In this document: positions 31,397 through 40,746 of the stretch, in pieces
Position numbering within the stretch: position 1 is the stretch's first letter
Layout of the letters: each line of letters starts with the position of its first letter
Source of the DNA: Aurantiochytrium sp. KH105
Lineage: Eukaryota; Sar; Bigyra; Thraustochytrida; Thraustochytriidae
Reading direction: 5' to 3'
Length of the DNA stretch: 64,000 nt
Assembly: GCA_003116975.1 (NCBI GenBank)
Contig: BGKB01000062.1
Coordinates: 124,001-188,000 of the forward strand
The notes under the pieces: model-generated
The model's input: the letters and a program-made list of their open reading frames with translations, nothing else
What the model was told of the DNA's origin: nothing
Database searches by the model: none
Translations under genes and position numbers: made by a program

Positions 31397-33667
31397 TCAA
31401 CTTGGCGTATGGCAGCATTTAGCGCGACTCGAAGTATCCAGCGCCGAATCGCGTCTTGTTTGGCTCTTCGTCTCCGTCTGCTCCACATGTTGCAGCACCT
31501 TACTCGAGTCGACGCACGCAATCTCGGCCCAAAGCCACGCCCATTGTGCTTGTTCCACACGATGCTCTGACAAAGCGCTTCGCAAAGCTTCTAAAAGCTG
31601 ATTCCAGACGCATCCTACGCAAACAAGACCGCCCAGCGCTGATTGTGGAAGTGCCTCAAACCATTCGCCGCCTGTGACCTTCTGTGACACTGCCCACGCG
31701 TGAAGACTTACAGGAAAGTGATCACGCGCATACTTCCACTCATGTAGATCCTTGCACGCAGGTAGAAGACCAACCAAGGTTGAATTGTCGTTGCATTCCT
31801 CGCGCGCCCATAGCTGCATTAATTTGAGCCCTGGGGCAGAGAGTAATGAATGTCCTACCATTTTGTCCTCGAGTGCCACTTGGTAGCCAAGCTTCAACGC
31901 GGTCAAGAGCTCCACGCGAAGACGTCTGGCCACCTCTTGCCGGACCACACGGCTTCTCGTCGTCATGCGCACCCAAAAACTCACTTCATGACGTCGCGCT
32001 TCGCGCCTCGAGGCCACCATCACTTCGAATACCGGAGACAGTGGACTCGTGCGATTCCGAGCCCGTTGAAGGGCACCAAGCTGGATGACCACTTCTTGCG
32101 TCGACGTCGCCACCGCCGTCGAGAGCCTTTGCGCAGTTCCAGCATCCAATCCGGCCCGCCGAGCGCTGTCTTCGGCGGAAAGTATTGCGCGTGCCCTCTG
32201 TCTCTCCAGAAGCGCGAGATCCTCGCGACGCCAGCAAGCTCGTTTTCGACCGCAATGACCTCGGATAGCTCTCTGCATCGCACGACAGCCGAGAATGCGC
32301 ATAACGCCTTGTTGACAGTAGTCGCGTGCCACCCAGACGACCATCTTTGCGCGAACGGACTGCGAGGCCAAGGTAAAATCGAACCAAGCCTCGAAAACGC
32401 GAAGCTTGACACCCGACATGATACGCACTGCAAAGTCACGAACGGCTCGGTCTCTTCGTGCTGCATTTCGCCATTGTATCATGATCCGAGCCTGCCGCTC
32501 GAGCACAATACGCGCAAGGTACAGCCGGAGCCTCGCCTCCCGGACCTCGCGACGATCACGCACGAAAGCAGCCAAGCTTGCAAAAGCTTTCCAGACAACG
32601 CGATTTCCTACACGCCGCATTAACATTTTGACGCGCAGACTCCGTTTGCAGTAGATCAGCCACGACTGAAAGGTAATGCACATGAGCGTGCGCTCCAATT
32701 GTTTGAACGTGGCGTCGACACGAGCAAGAAGCGAGCGTCGTGTTGCGGCTCTCTTGCGTCCACGATGACCTCTGTAAAGACGCTGTACATTACAGGCTAG
32801 CCTCATGCATCGTGGTCTCCAGACACTCCAATGGGCGTACCATGAGTTTTGAATACACCGTGCAGCGCGCAGGACCCGCCTCTGATATCTCCGACCGGGC
32901 AAACGACCAAAGCGCTCGCGTCCAAAGGCGAAAACCTGCCAGTCCGGAACCGGGCCGTATCGATTTACCAAGACAAGAAAGTCAACAAAGTCGCTGCATT
33001 CTTGTGCTCGCAAAAGTGCAAGGTCAGTCTCGCGCTGCCTGCGTTCTTCGTATGCCATGATCTTGCGCTCCATGCCTTCTGCAATCTCGGTTTCTTTACG
33101 CCGCTGCGTCCCGATCTGCCGCACGATGCTCGCCATGTGCTGCGAGGCCCAGTGCGGATGAGACTTTTGCGTGCGGGCTTTCCCAGACGCCCGAAAACCC
33201 TCAACGCGAGTTTCTGCGGCCGCAAAACCAGCATTTTGCCATGTTGAAATAGTTTCTGGAGCCTCGCGCTCCCTTCCATTTACTGGAGACTTGGTGTCGC
33301 TCAATCGAAACATCATTCGCTTCGCCCGCTGCTGCGTGGTGAGGAGTTCCCGCGTAAGCAAAGCGCTTGGGTCGCACAAAGTCTTTTGCAATCGAAGTCG
33401 TGCTTCGATTTGCCCCTGCTGCATGCTCAAGAGGGTCTCCTGTCTCCAGATCGCGCTTGTACTTTGCGAATTCATCATCGTTTGTACAGAGCGCTCATGT
33501 TTCGATGGTTCGCCGCGCTCTCGACGTTTTGCTTCTTCGTGTCTCTCTTCACGAACACGCGCCAGGTACTCGTCATAGTCCTTGTACGGGCGAGCGATTT
33601 CAGCCCCGGAAGCCGGCCTCGTGCGCACGGCCGGGAGACTACTACGCCGCGCGCTTCGCGCGTCCAT
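31397..33667 (-). CDS. IQ-motif / SFI1-like repeat protein
   Basis: 756 residues from the ATG at 33667 (MDARSARR). Rich in Arg (about one in seven), Ala and Leu, and mostly helical. The central half contains IQ-like segments (AARCIQNSWYAHW, ACNVQRLYRGHRGRKRA, AMQRAIRGHCGRKRA). Interleaved Trp-anchored repeats such as FQSWLIYCKR, VWKAFASLAAFV, MIQWRNAARRD and VFEAWFDFTL resemble SFI1/centrin-binding repeats. IQ motifs recruit calmodulin or centrin, so a basal-body, axonemal or cytoskeletal role is plausible and fits an organism with IFT genes. The N-terminal ~250 residues are basic and coiled-coil-like. The C-terminus contains Trp-rich non-repetitive sequence. Single exon. No enzyme domain seen. 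Confidence 0.85.
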   Translation of the reverse strand: MDARSARRSSLPAVRTRPASGAEIARPYKDYDEYLARVREERHEEAKRRERGEPSKHERSVQTMMNSQSTSAIWRQETLLSMQQGQIEARLRLQKTLCDPSALLTRELLTTQQRAKRMMFRLSDTKSPVNGREREAPETISTWQNAGFAAAETRVEGFRASGKARTQKSHPHWASQHMASIVRQIGTQRRKETEIAEGMERKIMAYEERRQRETDLALLRAQECSDFVDFLVLVNRYGPVPDWQVFAFGRERFGRLPGRRYQRRVLRAARCIQNSWYAHWSVWRPRCMRLACNVQRLYRGHRGRKRAATRRSLLARVDATFKQLERTLMCITFQSWLIYCKRSLRVKMLMRRVGNRVVWKAFASLAAFVRDRREVREARLRLYLARIVLERQARIMIQWRNAARRDRAVRDFAVRIMSGVKLRVFEAWFDFTLASQSVRAKMVVWVARDYCQQGVMRILGCRAMQRAIRGHCGRKRACWRREDLALLERQRARAILSAEDSARRAGLDAGTAQRLSTAVATSTQEVVIQLGALQRARNRTSPLSPVFEVMVASRREARRHEVSFWVRMTTRSRVVRQEVARRLRVELLTALKLGYQVALEDKMVGHSLLSAPGLKLMQLWAREECNDNSTLVGLLPACKDLHEWKYARDHFPVSLHAWAVSQKVTGGEWFEALPQSALGGLVCVGCVWNQLLEALRSALSEHRVEQAQWAWLWAEIACVDSSKVLQHVEQTETKSQTRRDSALDTSSRAKCCHTPS

Positions 33668-33840
33668 GCGGCCTCCCGCCAATTATCCCAGCAATACAAT
33701 TTCGCGCAATGGCCTCTTTCTTATGCATTCCTCATGTGAGACGTGAGGAGGGAGAGAACCGTTGAGGTTAAGAGCGCTCAGCCCTCCGGCTGTCTGGGCT
33801 TCCCTTCCGCCAAGCCCCTAGTATCCTCGTAAAACTTAGG

Positions 33841-33883
33841 GCAATCGCAATAAGCCGCTTTTTGGCGCCAAAAGCCAAAAATT
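33841..33883 (+). repeat. Left terminal inverted repeat of the MITE
   Basis: 43 bp, identical to the complement of 34413-34455. Contains an internal 14-bp palindrome around TTTTGGCGCCAAAA. Confidence 0.93.
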
Positions 33884-33925
33884 TGGCTTCTTGGAAGATT
33901 ACTCTAAAAAAAAGTTTTACCGATG

Positions 33926-33949
33926 GAGCCATGCTGGCCAGCATGGCTC
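33926..33949. repeat. 24-bp perfect palindrome inside the MITE
   Basis: GAGCCATGCTGG followed directly by its reverse complement, with no spacer. Lies about 40 bp inside the left inverted repeat, in the subterminal region where transposase-binding repeats are often found. Confidence 0.9.
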
Positions 33950-34412
33950 AGGTTTTAAGAATTTCTTTCAATTTTCTTTAAGGTAACTCCATATGATACG
34001 CGAGGATAATCTGTGGTGTGTACCCACGTTCTCATGAGAACTCTAGCATTTCCTAGCCTGACGACAAGAGAAACATGATCCTTCTGTAGTGCATTGGATT
34101 GCAGAGCTGCGCTCCAAATCGATCGACAAAGCAGATATTGCAGGCAGTGCACGCGGCCGGTGGCGTCATCGTTCGAGGTTTTTTGTGCGATTGCAGAGTC
34201 ATTGCTTGTACTGCTCAATTCTCCTGCACTGGCACTGGCAGCCCGAGTGGTCATTAGACTAGGATAAACTTAGCCATCGCTACCGTACGTCTTATCGTAC
34301 GCAAGGAGGGACCGTGACGTTGAGTCCCAAAAAGAATGCCCGATTTTGCCGCTCGGAAATATTAACTTTTTGTAAACAATTGTCTACGTTATTGCCTGCT
34401 TGTGCTCTAATT

Positions 34413-34455
34413 AATTTTTGGCTTTTGGCGCCAAAAAGCGGCTTATTGCGATTGC
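34413..34455 (-). repeat. Right terminal inverted repeat of the MITE
   Basis: 43 bp, identical to the complement of 33841-33883. Confidence 0.93.
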
Positions 34456-34460
34456 TCTTA

Positions 34461-35213
34461 CACTTCCCACGCCAGCTGCACGAGCGAGGATTAGCGGTAC
34501 TCGTTCGCACGCGCGGCAGGTGCAGTGCCGCAGCGCAAGCCCGTGCCACGTCTCGAGACGGTCGACCTCTGGCCATCACCACTGTCATGTCATGTCTACT
34601 TCCGTGTAGCCCAAACTGCAGACCGCGCAGCCTGGGCCGGTCGCAGCAGCACTGCGGCACGCGCCAAAACAGGGCTGGTCAGCGACGTGCGCGCATACCT
34701 TGGCATGCATACAGATACGCCGTCATGAGTCGCGTTCAGAAGACGCTGAGTGCGGTGCGGGCACCAGTGTCGGCTGGACCAGCAAAGGTCTTTGAGAGCG
34801 TCTTTGTCTTTCTCGACCCAGTCGCCAGCGTCCCCCTTCGACATTTTGTTGATCGACCGACTACTGGGAGGGTCTTGAAGCCGGAACCGCGTCTCGCGCC
34901 TCGCTCGCAGGAGACAACAGCCTCACCCAGAGGCCAGAGCTTGCGCGAAACCGAGGAGCTCAGACAGCGAGCTCTCTGCGCGCATATCGGCTGGTTTGCT
35001 ACAAGAGGCCATGCGGAGACACGAGAATAGGCTACCTCTTATCGCCTCTTATTCTAACCACGACGACGATAGGCGAGCAGCAGTGGCAGCTCGCGCGGAG
35101 GTGCGTAGCGACGGCAAGAGCGACGGCACCGCGAGCGTCGTCAAGGCGAGTGGAAGAGTCTGAGTTCCCCGCGAGGTTGCCTGCAGCGGCGGTGACGAAG
35201 TCTGCGGAAAGAG
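34461..35213. promoter_or_regulatory. Upstream region of RNase H1 gene
   Basis: 753 bp between the MITE and the RNase H1 ATG. It contains an ATG-started 101-codon ORF at 34725-35030 (+) with Arg/Pro/Ser-rich sequence that I do not recognise. It may be part of the leader or a short gene. The promoter of RNase H1 presumably lies here. Confidence 0.4.
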
Positions 35214-36350
35214 ATGGGACGGGGCGCAGGCAAGAATAAAATGTACGCCGTGCGCAGAGGCCGCAGCTTCGGGCTCTACAGGTCGTGGGCAGAATGCGAG
35301 GCCCAGGTGAAGGGGTTCTCGGGGGCGCAGTTCAAAAGCTTCTCCACAGAGAGCGCCGCGCGGGAATACTTGGGCGCTGGATCCGCTCCCAAGAGCGAGC
35401 CGAGTCGTGTGCCCCGAGCGACGCCTCAAGCAGCCCCAAGGGCCGCACCGAGGGCGGCGCCCCGTGCGGCGCCACGCGTGGAGCCACGATATGCGCCTGA
35501 GCCCGCGAACTACTCGTACAACTCGTACCGGTCTTTGTCGTCACCCTCAATTTCGAGCTCGAGCAGCGCGAGCCGTCTCGCAAGCTCGACCAGCACGGCA
35601 CCGACCGCCTTCGATTACAGCTACTCCGCAGCCTTTCCTTCGAGCTCGAGTACTTCCAGTCGGCCTTATTCCTCTTCTTCTTCTTCCTCTTCTTCTTCTT
35701 CCTCTTCCTCATCGTCCTCGACTGCGGCCACATCCGCGGCAGCCTCGCGCAAGAGGAAGCCACGCGCCGCATCGGCCACTGCCAAGAAACAGCGGGTTTC
35801 TTCGTCATCGTCGTCGTCGTCGTCTTCCTCCTCCAGTAAGCGCACAGCGGACGGCACGCTCGTCATGTACACAGACGGGTCCTGCATTGGCAACAAAAAC
35901 GTCCGTTCCTCAGCAGCCCCGGCTGGTTGGGGCGTCGTCGCGCTCAAATGGCGCAATGATGATACCCCGCAAACTCTCCACGAAGATTGCGGTCCTGTTG
36001 TGCTCGACAGACGATCAGATGGCTACCTTGGCGCCGAGCATGGCTCGAACAACACAGCTGAGCTGACTGGAATCGCTGAGGCTCTCAAGTACGCCAAGAA
36101 CCTCCCCGCGAGCTCGTCAGAGCCCGTGGAAATTCGCTTCGACTCGGTATACGCCGCCAAGTCAGTCATGGGCCAGTTTAATGGGGAAAAGAACAAGACG
36201 CTTATCAAGAACTGCCGCGAGCTCCTTGCAGAAGTTCAAGCCGTGCGCCCTGTGGAGTTTGTTCATGTCAAGGGCCACAGCGATGAAACCTACAACGATC
36301 GCGCCGACGTGCTCGCCAAGCGGGGTGCGCTCCAGCCAGCACGTCGCTAG
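35214..36350 (+). CDS. RNASEH1: Ribonuclease H1
   Basis: 378 residues. The N-terminal hybrid-binding domain (about 9-53) reads MYAVRRGRSFGLYRSWAEC ... AQFKSFSTESAAREYL, the typical RNase H1/caulimovirus-viroplasmin fold that grips RNA:DNA duplexes. A 150-residue linker is Ala/Pro/Arg-rich and then almost pure serine (about 152-169 and 196-208). The C-terminal RNase H domain starts near 211. The four catalytic carboxylates are present: D221 (YTDGSC), E283 (NNTAELTG), D310 (RFDSVYA) and D365 (NDRADVLA), plus the conserved His355 (VKGHSD). The enzyme removes R-loops and primers in nucleus and/or mitochondria. No clear presequence precedes the hybrid-binding domain. The polyserine hinge is encoded largely by TCT/TCC triplet runs. 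ATG start, no intron. Confidence 0.96.
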   Translation: MGRGAGKNKMYAVRRGRSFGLYRSWAECEAQVKGFSGAQFKSFSTESAAREYLGAGSAPKSEPSRVPRATPQAAPRAAPRAAPRAAPRVEPRYAPEPANYSYNSYRSLSSPSISSSSSASRLASSTSTAPTAFDYSYSAAFPSSSSTSSRPYSSSSSSSSSSSSSSSSSTAATSAAASRKRKPRAASATAKKQRVSSSSSSSSSSSSSKRTADGTLVMYTDGSCIGNKNVRSSAAPAGWGVVALKWRNDDTPQTLHEDCGPVVLDRRSDGYLGAEHGSNNTAELTGIAEALKYAKNLPASSSEPVEIRFDSVYAAKSVMGQFNGEKNKTLIKNCRELLAEVQAVRPVEFVHVKGHSDETYNDRADVLAKRGALQPARR

Positions 36351-36474
36351 CCCAAGCTCACCTGCACGCGAGAGTGATTGAAGACCATTCTTTTCTTTTC
36401 GAATCTAATTGGCAACTACTATTTTTCTTTCTATTCTTTTTCCATCAAACCAAGGAAAATGAGCGGCACTCTGG

Positions 36475-37339
36475 TCAGATTGTCCCACTCGGCAAGTCAA
36501 AAAGATCCTGAACCTGCAAAATGAAAGCGCTCGCGGTGATGGCATCACAAGTAAGGACCTCCTGGGACGCCTTGCTCCACGCCGAAACGGAGACCGAAGC
36601 GCGCCATGATTGCACCTCGTCACATTTTGGTGGTTGAATCGCCTTGTGCACAAGACGAATCACCGTCCAAGCTGGAAGCTCTTCGCAATAGGGGAGCAGA
36701 TAGCTTGCAGTAAGAATTTGCGCGTTGCGATCATTACAATCGAGCTCGAAACGACGGGCCCAGGCACGCACAGCTTCCCCGTCTTTACCCTGGAAACCAT
36801 AGTGCTTTCGCGCAGCCTCGACGACGGCATCCGCGTAACAAGTGAATTTATTTGCATATGAGCGAAGGCCCCCTGATGGCGACGCAGCCCAACGAGCTGC
36901 CAAAGCGCGAAGAGCAGCAAGGGAGTTCAGACACGCAAAGACCTCAACGAGTGGATGCTCAACCATAGGATCTAAAAATACATGCAAGAGCTCATGCGCA
37001 AACTGGTACACAATCTGATTGAATCTCCTCGTTCGTAGGCACGTTATTGCCACACAGTACTTTTCAGGCAAGTCATTTGTTACCGCACGTGGGACTTCGT
37101 CCTGGATCAATGTGCATGACTTCCATCCTCGCGTCGGCCCCTCCTGCGCGAACAGTGTTCTCGTTGGGGTCAGTTGAAATTCACAGCACGAAATTTTGAG
37201 AAAGCTCACGCACCTGCATCTTTTCCACCATCCAGTCTCGGACCTGCTCGCAGACCGCGAGCACGTCAGCGTCGCGCGGCTCCCCAACACCTAGTAGGAG
37301 TGGCAGCTGTTCGTCGGCGCCTCGCCCGAGCGCCATCAT
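36475..37339 (-). CDS. HExxH-motif protein of unknown family, one intron
   Basis: Spliced on the minus strand: exon 1 is 37339-37214, a 70-nt intron is removed, and exon 2 is 37143-36475, giving 264 residues. The donor is GTGCGT and the acceptor is GCGCAG, phase 0. After the junction (VEKMQ-EGPTRGW) the protein contains FAHELLHVFLDPMVEHPLVEVFA, with H92-E93-x-x-H96 and Glu109 thirteen residues later. This matches the zinc-ligand pattern of small gluzincin-like metallopeptidases (HExxH...E). Substrate or partner is unknown. The C-terminal half is Ala/Leu/Trp-rich and helical without other motifs. A second ATG lies three bases after the first (MM). If the metal site is real it would act on peptides in the cytosol, as no signal peptide is visible. 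The peptidase assignment is inferred only from the motif. Confidence 0.82.
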
Positions 37340-38393
37340 AGCATCTCTCTTTGCTATGCTTTCGCTTCTTCCAAAGGTCCGAAACGAAGACCTTTGCACC
37401 TGCTGCGTGCGGCAATCGCAATGGGAGCGCTGACTACGCACAAGCGGACTCGAAAGAAACTCGCTCGAGCGCTCGGTGACGATTCGCCTGCTCGCTTATT
37501 TTCGCGCACAGTTTCAATATATACGGCCTAAGCTTGCCCAGCGTTAACATAGGTCCTTTATGCAGCAATTACATTGGAGGTCTCTGAGAACCATGGTCAT
37601 CACGATCTCACGTCGACCTTTCTCTATCCTCCGTGCTCGAGTTTCTTCGGTCGAGAACGCCCGACCCCGCCCCGTTCCCGTCGTCTCGAGGAAAGCCTGT
37701 GCTCTGCCTTGGCTCGCGCGCCACCTCCTCGGGCAGCTCGGGGGCAGCTTGCTCACAGTCAATCAGCTTCCCTCAACCCGGGCGTCACTGTACCGGCGTC
37801 CATCCCCGAGTCCTCGCTCGGCCGCGTCGACCGACCGATCTCCGTCCACTGCCCTCGCCCGCGACGCGGTTCCCGCACGCTCAGCCAGCCGTGCCTCGCT
37901 TGCCGCGAACGGCGAGGCCTCCGTGGCCAGCACAGTGGCCGAGGATGACGCTTTTGCAAATTGCAATCGTCATCGCCGGCTCTCCTTCTTTCTTCTTGGG
38001 TCCGCCGGTGGATGAAAGAAGGCACACGAGGCAAGCAAGGAAGGCTTCTCCGACATCGCCTCGTTCTTCGTTCTTCGTTCTTCTTTCGTCTTCTTCTTCT
38101 TCTTCTTCTTCTTCTCGTGCATGAGCTCGGTCTCCTCCTCCGGGTAGTAGCGCTGGACCCGCGCCTTCTTCCCCGACGTCTTCGCCGCGGCGTGCTCGCT
38201 GTTCGCGCTTTGCACTACATTACAGCCTGAGAGGAAGGAAGCGAGGCCTCGAGATAGAAGCGCAAGAACACAAACATCACTTCGCAGTGCCGGAATCCAT
38301 CCTCGCGGGCGGCGCGCGTGCGGGCGGGCGGCGCTTGCGGAGCGAGCGCTTGCGGAGCGAGGGAGCGAGGCGCGCGCGGGCGGCGGCGGCAGC
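37340..38393. promoter_or_regulatory. Shared upstream region of HExxH and ABCB7 genes
   Basis: 1.05 kb between divergent genes. TATA-like sequence occurs at 37515-37523 (CAATATATA). Candidate ORFs exist on both strands: an ATG-started 151-codon plus-strand ORF at 37560-38015, and a 67-codon minus-strand ORF at 37763-37966. A Lys-rich minus-strand frame around 38040-38170 also stays open and is encoded by a TTC triplet run on the plus strand. None is recognisable, so I leave them unannotated. Confidence 0.4.
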
Positions 38394-40553
38394 ATGCTCG
38401 CCGCGCTGGGCCCCGGGCGCGGGCTGGCGTGCAGATTGGGCGCGAGAGCCTCGGCGACGCCGGCATGGGCGGCGACATCGACGTCGACGTCGACGGCGGC
38501 GCCCGCGCAGACGTCGAGGCGGCTGCTGCACCACCTCGAGGGCCGAGGGCCGGGGCGAGGGATCTTGCAGCAGCACCTGCAGCAGCAGCAGTGGGATAAG
38601 GTCGCCCTGGGACGCAGCGGCGACCTGGTAGCGGCGTACTCACGCACGCGCCTCGGGCTGGCGCACAGCGTGCGAAGGTCGCACCTGCGCGGCCTGAGCT
38701 CCAAGGCGAAGAAGGCTGCCGCGCCGAAAAAGCCGCCAACGGGACACGGCGCTCATGAACAGGAAATCTTGCGCGCCATGGCGCGGCACATCTGGCCCGA
38801 TGGGCAGTGGAACACCAAGGCTCGAGTTGTCGTGGCCCTGGCTCTTCTCGTCGGCGGCAAGATCCTGACCGTCGCCGTACCCTTCATCTTCAAGGCTCTC
38901 GTCGACGAACTGAACCAGGTCTCGGGCGGCAGCGACCAGACAATTAGCCCACAAGCGGCCGCTGCTGTCCCCGTCTCGCTCGTGCTCATGTACGGTCTCG
39001 CTCGTGCCGGAGGCAGTGCGTTTCAGGAAGGCAGGAATGCAGTCTTTGCGGCCGTGGCACAGTCGGCCATTCGCAAAGTCGCACGCAACGTGTTTCTGCA
39101 CTTGCACTCCATGGATCTCTCCTTTCATCTGAACCGACAAACTGGTCGCCTCTCGCGCGTCATTGATCGCGGCGGCAGATCCATCGACTTTGTCCTCTCC
39201 TCGCTCGTCTTTCGCGTGGTTCCAACAGCGCTAGAGCTGTCCATGGTCAGCGGGCTCTTGCTCTATCGCGCCGGTCCGGCCTATGCGGCAGTGACGATGG
39301 CAACTCTCGGTATTTACGTCTGGTTCACCATTCGGGTGACCAACTGGCGAACAGAAATTCGCAAGAACATGAACGCCTCGGAAAACGACGCCAGCGCCAA
39401 GGTCGTTGACTCCCTCATCAATTACGAGACCGTGAAATACTTTACAAACGATATGCACGAGGCAAACCGCTACGACGATTCGCTCAAACAATTCGAAAAG
39501 GCCTCGCTGCAGACACAAAAGTCGCTCGCCTTTTTGAACTTTGGCCAAAACGCAATCTTCTCCGTCGGCCTCACGGCGGTCATGTACATGGCCGCCAATG
39601 AGATCACAAACGGCTCCATGACGGTGGGCGATCTCGTCCTTGTCAACGGCCTCCTCTTTCAGCTCTCCGTCCCGCTCAACTTTGTCGGCTCCGTCTACCG
39701 CGAGCTGCGTCAGGCGCTCATCGACATGGACGAAATGTTCCTTTTGCAGCGGCAGCAAACACGCATCTCCGAAAAACTGGACGCGAAACCTCTTCCGCCA
39801 GCCCCTGTTGGACAGCCAGAAATCGAGTTCCGCGACGTCTGGTTCGGGTATGCCAAGGACCGGCCCATTTTGCAAGGCCTTAACCTGAAGATTGCCCACG
39901 GCGAGTCCGTCGCCGTTGTCGGCCCTTCGGGTTGCGGCAAGTCGACTCTTTTGCGGCTCCTCTTCCGCTTTTACGACCCCGATCAGGGCCAGGTCATCAT
40001 CCACGGAATGGACACCCGTGATGCGCAGCTTGACAGCTTGCGTCAGAACATTGGCGTCATTCCCCAGGATACTGTGCTCTTTAACGACACGCTTCTCTAC
40101 AATGTCCACTACGCTGACTTTAGCGCCTCGCGCGAGCGCGTCGAGGAGGCTGCGCGTCTGGCCCACCTCGATGCTCTCATCAAGATGCTTCCCGAGGGTT
40201 TTGACACGCAGGTCGGAGAGCGCGGTCTCAAGCTTTCTGGTGGCGAAAAGCAGCGCGTTGCCATTGCGCGAGCCATGCTCAAGAACGCGCCCATCTTGCT
40301 CGCGGACGAGGCCACTTCGGCGCTTGATTCACGAACAGAGTCCAACATTATGGAATCTCTCTCTACGCTTGCCAAGGACCGCACCTCCATTCTTATTGCT
40401 CACCGACTTTCCACTGCGCGAAATGCCGACAAAATCGTCGTTCTCAATGAGGGTGTCGTTCAAGAAATGGGCACGCATGACGATCTGCTCTCCAATCCGG
40501 ACTCTCTCTACAAGAGGCTCTGGGACAATCAGCATGCAAACCCGACCGTGTGA
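38394..40553 (+). CDS. ABCB7: Mitochondrial ABC transporter ATM1/ABCB7
   Basis: 719-residue half-transporter (membrane domain followed by ATPase). The first ~110 residues are Arg/Ala/Ser/Gln-rich with almost no acidic residues before ~48, typical of a mitochondrial presequence. Transmembrane helices follow from ~140 to ~460. The family signature region [21 protein letters not shown], with NYETVKYF and [12 protein letters not shown], is characteristic of ATM1/ABCB7/ABCB6. ATPase motifs are Walker [10 protein letters not shown] (510-518), signature LSGGEKQR (614-621), Walker [13 protein letters not shown] (634-645) and the H-loop in IAHRLST. The family exports a glutathione-bound sulfur/iron-sulfur intermediate from mitochondria for cytosolic Fe-S protein assembly. 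ATG start, no intron. Glutathione-contact residues were not checked one by one. Confidence 0.96.
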   Translation: MLAALGPGRGLACRLGARASATPAWAATSTSTSTAAPAQTSRRLLHHLEGRGPGRGILQQHLQQQQWDKVALGRSGDLVAAYSRTRLGLAHSVRRSHLRGLSSKAKKAAAPKKPPTGHGAHEQEILRAMARHIWPDGQWNTKARVVVALALLVGGKILTVAVPFIFKALVDELNQVSGGSDQTISPQAAAAVPVSLVLMYGLARAGGSAFQEGRNAVFAAVAQSAIRKVARNVFLHLHSMDLSFHLNRQTGRLSRVIDRGGRSIDFVLSSLVFRVVPTALELSMVSGLLLYRAGPAYAAVTMATLGIYVWFTIRVTNWRTEIRKNMNASENDASAKVVDSLINYETVKYFTNDMHEANRYDDSLKQFEKASLQTQKSLAFLNFGQNAIFSVGLTAVMYMAANEITNGSMTVGDLVLVNGLLFQLSVPLNFVGSVYRELRQALIDMDEMFLLQRQQTRISEKLDAKPLPPAPVGQPEIEFRDVWFGYAKDRPILQGLNLKIAHGESVAVVGPSGCGKSTLLRLLFRFYDPDQGQVIIHGMDTRDAQLDSLRQNIGVIPQDTVLFNDTLLYNVHYADFSASRERVEEAARLAHLDALIKMLPEGFDTQVGERGLKLSGGEKQRVAIARAMLKNAPILLADEATSALDSRTESNIMESLSTLAKDRTSILIAHRLSTARNADKIVVLNEGVVQEMGTHDDLLSNPDSLYKRLWDNQHANPTV

Positions 40554-40746
40554 GCTAGAGATATACGTGTTTTGAGAGCTAGACTCTTTTGCCATGTCGA
40601 AACTTCTATTTTCCCTCTTCTTTTCTTTCCTTTCCTTTCCTTTCCCTTTCCTTCATTGCTAAACTCATTTTCTTTATTTTATCATACCACCATCTCGAAT
40701 AGACAAGTCTCTACGACCCTCCGTCGCTTTGTGCCATGGTATACAT

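Larger units (their letters stand above)
33839..34457. mobile_element. Harbinger/Tourist-like inverted-repeat element (MITE), 619 bp
   Basis: Perfect 43-bp inverted repeats at 33841-33883 and 34413-34455 bound this interval; two further bases at each end (GG and TC) are imperfectly matched. The element starts GGGCAATCGC and is flanked on both sides by the trinucleotide TTA (33836-33838 and 34458-34460). A TTA target duplication and GG-beginning termini are typical of PIF/Harbinger elements and their Tourist-type MITEs. The interior is AT-richer than the surroundings. It encodes only a 99-codon minus-strand ORF (33955-34254) with no transposase signature, so the copy is non-autonomous. It sits in the upstream region shared by the IQ-protein and RNase H1 genes and may be a recent insertion, because the repeats are still identical. 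Confidence 0.85.

Noticed and set aside
34725-35030. 101-codon ATG ORF upstream of RNase H1
   Set aside because: Unrecognised Arg/Pro/Ser-rich sequence; could equally be leader sequence.
37560-38015. 151-codon plus-strand ATG ORF between HExxH and ABCB7 genes
   Set aside because: Low-complexity Ser/Arg/Ala composition without motifs, in a GC-rich divergent promoter.
37970-38250. Lys-rich minus-strand exon-like frame with a possible acceptor site near 38240
   Set aside because: Depends on the TTC triplet repeat; faint resemblance to a ribosomal protein L6 motif is too short to trust.
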